Positions 28,301-40,300 of a stretch of DNA of 64,000 bases are shown piece by piece; the first letter of the stretch is position 1, and each line of letters opens with the position of its first letter. The notes beneath the pieces are model-generated. The model did not search any database. It was not told where the DNA came from and worked only from the letters and a program-made list of their open reading frames with translations. The stretch is taken from contig NC_090132.1 of NCBI RefSeq assembly GCF_040581485.1, positions 16,870,146 to 16,934,145 on the forward strand. Direction: 5' to 3'. The position numbers and the translations under genes are program-made. Origin of the DNA: Linepithema humile. Its lineage: Eukaryota > Arthropoda > Insecta > Hymenoptera > Formicidae.

Positions 28301-31300
28301 GTTGAAACATACTCGCGCTCATGCGCACGAAGCGAATGTGGAATTGTCAGGAATTTTTAAAATTGCGTAATAAGAATTCTAGTATCGGAATGTTTATAGC
28401 GCCTTGCGCTATAAAATCCCACAACTTACGATTAAAATTGTTGACACAGATTCTCAAATTGTAATCGCGCGATACATGCTCTGAATTGAAGAAACTCGGA
28501 GACGAACAGATTAATCTGCGAATAACAATAATAATTAACATTATCGTGTTATGTAATATTATTAGCATTATCGTGTTATTTGTAATGTTGCTTCACGATT
28601 TATATATGTTTGATATGTAATTATTATCGTGAATATCGCTTTTATTTATTTTTGAGCTAATGCACTTTGCGATTAATTATTTATTTATTTGCAAATATTT
28701 TACTTAAATATTCGATTCTCTCAAGCTGCACAATGTTATATTATATTATTATTTCTATAGAGCATTGCTCGCATATTTACAGTGCAAACGGTTTCAACAG
28801 TTCACGGATGAACACGAGGAAACGTTTATTTGCGATCTATTTCACATAATTTGCATACTAATGACTCGATAAGAGCTACGCATTGCATTAGGTGTATTTA
28901 CAACCGGTCTCTGGCCGAGCCTAAGCTTACCTTTCACCAAACCAAAGAGACCGTCATTGCAAAATACACGGCACGGAATCAGGCTCTATGTTAATTTCGC
29001 GAATTTGGCAATGATAACGCATATTACCGATTACAGTATAAATAGCAAGTTTAAAACCTGAAAAAGATGGAAATGTGTTAAAAGAAAAAAATATATGTCT
29101 TTCGCTTTGTTTTCTTTGAGTTAGCATCGTTCACCTTCCAATTAGTTCAAAACTCAAATAATTTTTACTTGAACCTTAAAAATAAATTTCAGATAAATTA
29201 AAGCAAAGGATGACTTTTCGAATAAGTCACTCGCTTTCTTGCACTTCTTTGAAAATGAAAAAAATGTAAGAGACATCTAATATTTTTTTCGTAGTTTTTC
29301 CGCGAATTTTTCGCACCAACTTCATTTCAGTGCTTTCAATATTCACAATTTAAAATTAGCCGATAACGAATGGCGGAAAATTTAATTTTCTACGCGATAT
29401 TTCATTAAAATTCGGACAGTGAATATTCAGACGCGCAGCAAATTGGGTCTAAATTCGTCTGAAGCCTTGATTAAGACGTATTTATAAACGCAAATGACAA
29501 TGCTGTTTATACAGACAGACGAATTTCTATATAAAAATTTATCCTTCTTTTGAAAGATTAATCTCGCAGTGATTGATCGGATAAGACAAAAAGAAGAATA
29601 AATTTTACAATAATAATCAACATATTTTTATTTTATATGAATTGATATTTTTTTAGTTCCTTTTTTTAATCAATGAAAAAAAAACTTAATCTCTTTTATT
29701 TCCTCTTTAATCAAAGTTTAAGAATTTAAGAACTTCTAAATTTAAACTATGATACTACAAATGTCAGTAGACTGCTGATTTGGCGTAACGTGGTAGATTC
29801 TGTTGGAATTCACTTCCGAAGAATTCCCCTGTTGCAGCGTGTGTATATTCTCGAATTCGTATACCATATATTCCATTCTACAGTGGTATAATGAACATCT
29901 CGCGATGCAACTTTCACTCGACTCCAATATGATTATGTCAATCAGCTCGTATATTCGCATTCATCATCGTTCCGCGTTATTTTGATAGACCGAAAATTTT
30001 TGTCGACAAGTTTCCATTAAACGATTTTTTTCGGCATTGATAAACTGTGACCGGTGTTATCTTTATAGACAGATTATTGTGCTAAATTCAGGTTTCTGTT
30101 TTGAGCGGATATGTATTTATTGTTATGAATAAGCTTATCGTCCTTTCTATAACAGCTCCCAAAGATTTGTTTGTTTCGAATATTCGTCTTTATTGCGAAT
30201 TATTGCTCACAATAAATCACTCGCTTTCCTGTACTTTTTTGAGAATGAAAAAATCTAAGAGGCATCTAATATTTTTTTCGTAATTTTTCCGCGAATTTTG
30301 TTCGCACTAACTTCATTTCAGTGCTTTCAATATTCACAATTTAAAATTAACTGATAATGAATGGCGAATGGAAAATTTTCTGCGCGATAATTCATTAAAA
30401 CTCGGAATATTCAGACGCGCAGCAAATAGGTCTAAATTTATCTCAAGCCTTCTCAAGTGCTTCTTTTAATATTAATTGTTAATTGATTTGACGAAATTAT
30501 ATTACATACATTTTATAGGAAGAGAGAGAGAGAGAGAGAGAGCGCGCGCGCGTGTATGTGTGTATCTATACTCTGTATTTTTTCCCTCTTTTTTTCTTAG
30601 AGTATTGATAATAATATTGGAAAATTGAATTAAAGTCTTAATTGATAGCTTCTACTTATTTTGTTTATATTTGATTGATAATACGTATACACTTAATTGT
30701 ACATCTCGACCTGTTTACGATGTCTCGGTGAATCATCGCCTCTGTTTTTCTGCGCACAAGTAAACGCGGTCGTTATTTTTCCATTATACAATTAAGTAGA
30801 CATTTGCAACTTAAACCTACCTACCTACCTAGCAGCGGATATTTAAGAAACATAAATCTTGTTTTTGTATAAAAAGCTTTTTTGTGATCGCAAGTAACTC
30901 TAACTTGAGAGTTTTAAACTCGTAAAAATTTCACATAACTCCTATGCTTTTGGGGAAATAAAATGACGTTTTAGCTATTATTAGTCTCGTAATAATTACA
31001 GTATTTTTTGTTTAGGAATGCGGTAAAAATAATACGTTTAGTATAAAGCGCAGTCATATTCGAGCGCTGATGTTTAATTCGCGGACTCATTAACTTTTAT
31101 ATTTATTTCCCGGCCGGCGAGGAGGAAATCGACGGAAGTTTTCGTATCGCATGCAACATTGTATCAATAACACAGTGATCACCTTTCGCGATCTTTTCGA
31201 CAGCCATTTCCCGTTCTCCTTGAATTTTAACACTCGCGACTGGCTTTTTATGTCTTTTACAAACTTTTCGTGCGTAGGGTGGTAAATTTTTTGCGCAGAC

Positions 31301-34300
31301 AGTTATTTTGGATTGATAATCGTCCACAAAAATTCATTCAAAAGATACATTGCATACAGAAATCTTTATCGATTATTTCGCTTAAATAATTTTGCAATAA
31401 TGAAATATGTATCTTCATTCAGAGCGAATTTTCAATCTATTTTCAGCTGTAAATTGAATTGTTAAGCTCCGCAAAATTAGATAATCGAACAGATTGACAA
31501 AAACGATAATGATGATATGATTACTTATAATTAACATTTCGATTAATATTTTTTTTTAGTTTGACATAACGTATGACTTACGTAACATCTCGCAGTCAAA
31601 ATATTAAGCAAGGTCGTCATTTTTTGCGAAATTATATAATTTTGTCTAACTACTTACGACATAAATGTCCGCTTTACCTACGCATTATGTCTCACAATGA
31701 CACTCTTTGCGTAGTAAACTGCCAGGAAATTTCGATTAGCGGATCACGTTGGTAGCCGACTTGCAATTGGAGGCAATTTACGATCACAAGCTTGATTATG
31801 TTCCGCAATACATAATCTATATTCATTGAATCGATCGATCTCACTTCCATGTTTCCCTTTGATCTTAATTAATATAGAACTAGAAAGCAATACGCACGAA
31901 TCAACCGGTTCTCCGAGTAGGAATGATTACATGACGTGCACATGTTCTCTTCATAATGGATGTTTCATTTTATGTATATGGCGATGTTTTTGTCGAAATC
32001 TAAATTATATATTATCCTTCATAAAAATGAGTAATTTTTAAGCTGAAAAAAAACAGCTTTATATAAATAAACAACAAAAGCTTATTCTTTAGCTAATTTT
32101 CAGATAATTAAGTGGACTTTTTTTACAAAATCTTGACCTGAAAGCGACGTAGTTAGCGAGAGATTCGACGGTAAAATTTCGAAAATGCGAAATATAGCAT
32201 TAAATTAAACTTTAATACAGAAAATATAATCTTAGTTTTTTTATATGGAATATCATTTTGTTTAACAAGTATGCATGCATCACTAAACATCCTATGTATA
32301 AATACAGGAAGATGGAAATCTTCAATTTGCGTGAATTAGTAGCATATAATGTTTTTTCTTACCTCTGATTAATGATAGCTTGTCTTGCCTGGTACGGACA
32401 ATTTATACATAAAATTAACATATGTAAACGTGACCGGAGACGATCATATCTCGTATCAGAATAATCGGAATAAATACATAGTTGCAGCGTACTCGTCGCC
32501 GGCATGTAATGCATTGATGATTTAATTATTGCAGTAATATTTATTCGCGATTTTTAATTATAGAAAATTTTCATCATCGCGAGTTAGAATCCGCTCGAGA
32601 TAAGCGATCTGCTGTTGAAATATTTATAATTAGCTATCAATATAATAGCGTACTTTTCTGAATCACTAATCCAAATCGAATATTTCGATGTCGATAAGAT
32701 ATTCGAGTCTTTGCCGAAACTTTTTTTATCATTTTACTGTTTTGAATATTTATTGAGTGACTGCTTTATTCTCGTTATTTTTCCCTTTTTATTATTTTTT
32801 CTAATTTATTTAATAAAATTTCGCTAATAAAATAATTGTTATCTGGTCTTATTTATTTTTGCAAATATTACTAGATCTTTGAATCGTGAATTAACTTTGA
32901 TGTATATTCACAATTTTAGATTGCCGTATACCGGTAATAAAATTCGATTTTATTTAAGGAAACATTCCGCAGGCCTTGCGTAAAATCTGAAATTCGCGAA
33001 ATAAAAACACGGAAATCCACTCAAAAACTCATAACAGCACACGGAAGTTAGTTATTACCAACGTCATTAACGCCATCGTTAAAAACATTTTTGGCAGATC
33101 GAATGACACCGCCTTCTTTTTTACCCGATTCGTTAATACGACCCGTCATTATCAGAGTCGCATCAGGACTGCTGAAGGATCGAAGGACGATCGCGCGCGA
33201 GAATAATGCATTCGAGGCCGACGCGGACATTCGATGGGAATTTATGTGCACTTGGCATTAAAGTAGGAAGACGGGGAGAACGGAAAGACAGACCCCAATG
33301 AAAGGTTTTTTGCCAAGTTTCTCGCGATGGTCACTGGAAGAAATCAGATCGAATATCTTCAATATTGTTCAGTCTCGATCCATTCGTTCTGCCGATCGCA
33401 CGAATCTCGCGGTTGCCATATGACGCGGTTGCCATATGAGAGAACATATGTGGAAAGATTCCATCGCTATCGCTGTTGATCGTTCTTGATTTCATCGCCG
33501 ATAGAAGAGCGAATTTGCATCGCGAATTCAGCTTTGCGAAAACGAAGACGTGGTTTCTGTGCATTGTTTAGTTTCTTTTTAATGCAAAATAGGATTCGCG
33601 CGCAGATTATTTATCATCGCTATTCTTAATTCTTTTACTCGATAGCGTAATCGTATATTTACATTCAATCAGAACTGAAATCCGGAATCTGATTCATGCA
33701 GTCGCAGTTACATTAAAGTTGTTTCGTAATTGTTAGTAAATATTCAATTAAAGTATTTAGCAACGATAAGAAGTTCAAGGTTTAACAATAAGTTACGTCA
33801 ATACGTTTAGACTTTACACTGATAATGATTGTCGATCCGTGTCCCATTCTGAATTATGTTTTTCAACATTCGTCGAGGATGCTTACGGTAAGCTTTTTAT
33901 CTCGCCAATCTATAAAATTCCTGATAATTATTGCACTTAACTTTTGGCTCGTGTAATAGTGTTTGTAACAAAACATATTAATATGCTTTATCAAATATCG
34001 AGGTGTGAATATTGAGAAATGTGATTAATATTTATTAATGCTCTTGAGCTTACAACAGAGATTACTCAGAACTTACTCTCCAAAAATCGAATATATCGAA
34101 AGCTTTCATGATTATCTCCGCGATTATAATTTCAGAGAACAGTGATAATGATAAAATTATTCCATTCTACGGCAAGATAAATTGTTGCGACAAAAATAAT
34201 TGTTTCTATAATTATTGCAATCACATCATCAACTGCAATCACTGTGTTAAACGATTATCATGATAAATAATCGAGCTTCACAATTTAATATCGTTCTCTT

Positions 34301-37300
34301 TAATTAAGTCCGATCAAATCGGCTTCTCAAAATTATATTTATCCAGCTGATCCTAAGAAAGAGGATTTAGATCGCGCGGCCTTCTTTAAAAAAGACTTCG
34401 ACGCGCATTTCTTTCGAGCTAAAAACGATCGCTGCAAGCGTGCAATTATTTTCACGAGTTACTTGACGATTTTCCACAAACTTAGTTAGATGCTATTCTT
34501 TGTGTGCCTTCTGCAAGTAAATCACAATGAAATATTCATTGCACGTTATAGGAAAGGATATGTGTGGTAAAAAATAAGACAGTTCCGGTGTAAAAAATAA
34601 TTATTTATTATCATGTCGCAATTGTTTGTCATCTTTCTTAAATCGAAAAAAAAAGATATAGATAGTCTCAGTCATAACATATTGTCAAATCTGTTATTTT
34701 AGGAAGGATGAGTTAATTTTTCAGAGTCATTTGCAAAATTTGCAAGTTTATTTACGTTCTCTCTGCAGTTAGCAACTCAATCACGGCTGGCTACTGCTTG
34801 ACTAGCGGACTTCTAGCGTAATCATTAACCTGTCAGAGGAATAGAACGTGTTCTTCCGCGGTTTATTTTAATACTACGCTTCCACGTGCTCGACAATAAG
34901 GGCAGAAGATAATCTGTTGGAATTTATTTTTCCGCGAAGGCACGTGGAAATCCCGTGACCCTTTTGTGACGCAACACCTGAAGTGGTGCTTCTAATAAAG
35001 TAAAACTATTTTTTCTCATGCTATCATCATTAATGAAGAATAAAAAATATTTTTTTCTTGAATTTTTATTATTACTAGAAGCTATTAATATCTCTGATAC
35101 ATCAAAAATTATTTTTATAATAAATTAACTCTTTTGTAACAAGTTCCTTTTGAAAGATTTTATTAATTTCTTGATTTCTTGATTATTAATTTCTTCCTTT
35201 ATAATAAATTTAGTTTTATTTGTAATAAATTTCTTTTGAAATATTATTAATTTTTTGTCGCAGATCTTATCAATTTATTTATTGCATGATCTTCAATTGT
35301 CAATCATTTATTGTCAATATTAAATATTCTCATTAATTGTATTTTTCATATATTTTCATAATAAAAAAATTAAACTTTAAATCCGTTTAAGAATTTGTTG
35401 TTAAAATATAATATTTTATCAAAGCTTTAAGATATTACATGTGTCACTAGTGAAATTTTTATCTATTTTATCTCGTAATGATGACCTCTACGCGAAGATC
35501 AATCCATAAAACTTGTTGAACTTTATATCGATTATATGGCGACCGTTTGTATTATTGTTACATTACTTGACGGAAAAACAAACGCGGACGAGCACGCAAA
35601 ACGTATTAATTAACATTATGAGCTCTGGGATTTAAATGTTAAACGAGGTCGCGTAATGTGTCATTCTGTTTGTTTTTATACTCTTATAAAACTTAAGCAG
35701 TATTACATAGTAGCACAGTGTAAGGAAGGGCTTAACAATTTTTGTTTTCTTTTTATATCCAACATATAAGAAGTAATTCTTCTAGGCATCTTTTATCTTG
35801 ATGTTTTACGCTGAAATGACAAAGATTTCATCGATAAAATTTTTTCCGCTGATATCGAGTATAAGCGACAGTTTGTATTCACTGATTGATTCTTGTGTAT
35901 TATTAATAATGTATCTTTGTCAAATATTTTCATTCAATCAGTATATTATTGTGCAACGTACCGCTTGTGTTTTTGTTATACAGTTGATCAAGCAATATTG
36001 AATGCGTCATTTTCACAAAATCAAAAATTCCATCAATCGGCTGAATTTTTGCTTTTAAATCGTAATAAGTTTATTAATTGTAACTAAATTTTTTATGATA
36101 GATAGCTCGATGCCAGCGAAATCTTTGTCGCTAGCTTCAATATAAATTCTTCGATAAATCTCTGTAATTTTTCGAATTGTTTTATCATGGATACAATTAT
36201 TTTATCATTATTTGATTTTACTATTCTTGATGCCTAGAATATTTCATAATTTACGTTATTGAAATTATTGATAAATATTAGAGAAAATTGTTATTTATTA
36301 TTAAAGCATGATGTTTAAGTACAAAGAGAAGCATTATATTTAACATAATTTCACAATAGTCATTATATTTAACATAAACTTCGAAAGAAAAATTCCACAA
36401 AATAAGCAATAATCTCCACATGTAATTTTTTATCTTTATATAAATGAGATGGATTGAAACAAAATTATTTATCGCGAGAGCAGTGACCCAGCGTTGTTTT
36501 TTGAGTTAATTTATTAGAAAGCTGATAATTACGTTGCCTAACGAGCTGTTTATGCGAAACATCTGGAAGCGCGTTGCTATCAAGTTAAAGTTAACACGAC
36601 GCGTCCAACCGGGGGGTCGATAATGATAATGAGCTGTGTGAAACTGTAGCACAGTCAAAGCACAATCGACCGGTAATGACGATATTTTTGTATCCGTTCG
36701 TACGAGAGACGAATGTCAAAAGTACGATAGGCTTGTCGCACATCGTGATAATACAATCTTTGCATATAAATGAACGCTTTGCCGCGTGGAAAAACAGCGT
36801 GAGAACCAAGATGCGATTATTCCAAATTTCCGTTCACGAATAGAAGGGAAAAGTGAATTATTTGATCATTAATTTATTTCTGAAATTTCATGTTTGAAAA
36901 TTTCTTGATTATTAATAATATTATGAGATACTCATAATATTGCTTGGTGATTTTAAGGTCTCAATAAACTCTGGACGGAAATGTTAAAATTAATTTGCTT
37001 CTGGGAATTATTAGTCTGCCAATATTGTTATATATTTAGATATTAATTCCACTTAATAATGAAAATTCAATAACCAAGAATAAAATCGGCAGTTTTATTT
37101 AATCTCTAGACTTATATAATTCTGTTGATGTTTCTTGTCAAGCGTGCTTTTGAAAGTTACAATAACATTCATGTGATGAAGTCAAAGCTTCAACTGTCAG
37201 TTTAAAATAAATGCGCGGATAAAAACTTCAGTTCTTCTGAGCGTGAGATCAAAGGCTATCAATCATTTTTTCTGTGTTTTTTTTACAAGAAATGCACAGG

Positions 37301-40300
37301 TTGCGCGATAATTATTGATAATGCCAATGGTTAGTAAACGACGTTCTTCTCGAGCAAAATTTTTCCATAACATCAGTTCATAAATAATAAATAATACGGA
37401 GACTCGACGAGCACTCGACGTGCAATAGTGCCACCCAATGTCATCATGTCACTCCTTCTACCTGTGATACAAAATCTGTTCTACTAATTTACAACGCGAC
37501 TTGTTATCCTTGTAATGCGAATAAGTCGTAGGAGTAAATGTTGATTTTCTTATTTATTATATACGTGTGTTTCTTTCTTATATCTCGCGATAACCTACGA
37601 TCCAACTTAAACTCTGCCATAACGTTTGACGTCACTCGAATAGTCTTTTTTGAAAAAAATTCAACACTCAGTTAAAATATGTACTTAACGCCAGATCGTA
37701 AAAATAAAATTTTCTCGCGATTTATCTCCGCGAAGTGCATCATAAGATAAACGAAATTCGAGCAGACAACTTCATTTCAATTTGATTCATTTTGGTAACC
37801 ACATTGATTTAAGGAATGGAAATAAGTCCAGTAGGGCTTGTTCTTACGAATAATGTATATTTTGAAATAACACATATGCAACAGATTTTCGTTCCAATGT
37901 GAAAAAAAAATGTAAATTTCGTCGAATCGGCCTCGTCCACTTAAATGTATGCTTTGTATATTATCCGGTATGTAAGCATGATAATCATTAATGTTTTACT
38001 TTTCTCAGTGTCTCCGATCTGTATTAGGCAATATGTATAAACAACTGTCAGAAGCACATTTCCTTATCAATGTAGCAATACACAATCATACCGAGAGTTA
38101 TCATGTTACATCAACTTTGTAAATGTAGCTGTAAGACCGCAACGGCGACACGTGCTATCTAGGCAGCAAGTGTGCGTGAAAACCGTTATCAATTTTCGAG
38201 CTTATGACTTTGTGGTCAGGCGCGCGAACACATTTTGTCGCTCCATTATCCGGATCGAAGATGGACCTCTCAATAATTTTGCATATAACATTGCGTCACG
38301 CGTTAATGATGCATAATGTTGTCTACGGAGTAGCGATCTGCGATTCTCGTTCTATGAAATTACTGTGTTTTTTTGCGAATTTGCAATGACTACAGTTGGC
38401 GAGAATTTATGGTAATTTTCGCATAATTACGTTTTGATATAATTGACAGATGAAGAATTTAAAGCCTTGGGATAAGATAAAATAATAATGAGTTTGTCAT
38501 TATTGGCCGCGAAGATATTAATTTTTGATCATTTTAAAGTATTATTAAATAAATTCATTATTTTTTTATGATTCCATAACTGTTACTTAATTTAATTATA
38601 TTTTTTATTCTATTTGTGATAACATTGATTCAGAAGATGATTGCATTGTCTCATTCGCTTTGACCGATCTTAATATTATTCGACTCTTGCGATTTTCTTG
38701 TAATCAAATTTTCAATGTACTTAATCAATTAATGTTCCGCGTTTGCATACGCCGGCTTTTCGGTTCGCTGCAACACACTCGAAGCGGAATTTAATCGCTT
38801 CGACACGATTTATCCCAAGGCCGTTCGTTTATGGTAGCTTCTACCATGTGTGATGGTTCGGGTTTTACAATCGAGCTTTCGTATCGGTGTGTCGCGCGGA
38901 ACTTGCATTCTCTCCCGCACATATTGCATTATCGCACGTGGCGCAAAATAAAGCGGCTCCGTGATGGTGGGCGACGAACAAAAGTAATTCAATATCGGCA
39001 CACATTTCATGGCGGCCTCCCACGTGAATAATTATCCGGCAATTTACTTGAGTAAACGCGACACCCACTGCGGTTACGCGAGACCACATTAACGAAGTAC
39101 AACACGACACTTGGATGTGGTAGTGCCCTAAATGTGCTTAGATCTAGCTGAGCTGAGGAGGTTAGAAGCAATAGAAATCAATTTAAGCATTTCCATGTTA
39201 GAAATTATAAGAGGAATGGGAAGTTTTTCGCGTAGAACTTGGAAATCTCTGGAAATTTAGAATCGGCAAAACTAAAATTGAAGTGTTTGTCCGAAGCTCA
39301 TTAAAACAATAATTTATTTAATAGGTATTATATATATATATAACAAATATCAACAAATTATTTAAAAACGATTGTTAATTATATTCGATAATTGATGTGA
39401 CATTTGAAAATTCCAATGTATAATTTTTCGTTTAACAAGTTTGCAAAACATTGAAATGTTTTATTCAGCGTATCAAAAGTAGATATCGTGTGCATGTTAT
39501 TTCTTTAGGAGAGTTTTACATTCGTGCCAACGTGCGCCGTTTATACAGCGATAAAACACAGCAGACTGAAATTTTATTTACATTCTCAATTATTTTTGAA
39601 ACAATTTTGCCTCTTGCCTCCTCGATATTAGAATTAGCGATCGATATACGTATTGTCCAAAATATACACATATATGGCTGAGAATGTATCATTAATTGTA
39701 CACGGCGGCGTTCGCAGGTACTGTCTATGAGCGAGGAGTTCAGGCGAGCTCTTTACGCGAACAGTGCCATCTCCCTGGACAATGAAATTATCGTGCCCGA
39801 TCTGATCGGCGTGACGGAAATACTCAGCGATGACCATAGAGAACAGCTTTGCCGTCATCTACCCGCTAGGGCGGAGGGTTACCAATGGACTCTCGTCTTC
39901 AGCACCAGTCAGCACGGCTTCAGTCTCAACAGCATGTACCGGAAAATGGCAAAGATCGAGAGCCCGATCTTGTTAGTCATCGAGGACACCGAAGGCAACG
40001 TGAGTCCCCCTATTTGTTAACTTAAAACTATGAAAGTGACTGGCTTTTCAAATTGATGGAAGGATTTGCGTTATATTGTATGTATCATGTGTGGAAACAT
40101 ATGGAACGTTATGTGTGCGTGCTCTAATATAATATAAAAAGAGAAAGATTGCACAAGCCGCACCTCCTAAAAATTAACTATTGAACTCTAAAAATAAATT
40201 CTCAAACTCTACGAAGGTTAATAAGATATTGCTATAATTTAATTAAGCAAAAAATAAACAATTGATAACAAAAGGTAAGTACAATGAATAAATTCAGCAT

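Larger units (their letters stand above)
28289..39717. other. Large mtd intron with duplicated segments and microsatellites
   Basis: No conserved protein was recognised over these 11.4 kb. Noted inside are a direct duplication of about 245 bp (29221-29468, 30211-30451), a compound dinucleotide repeat near 30.52 kb, an exact 16-bp tandem at 33408-33439 within a CpG-richer block (33.05-33.6 kb), and a CpG-rich block at 38.7-39.1 kb with one possible alternative first exon. These CpG blocks are candidate enhancers or promoters. Confidence 0.5.
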
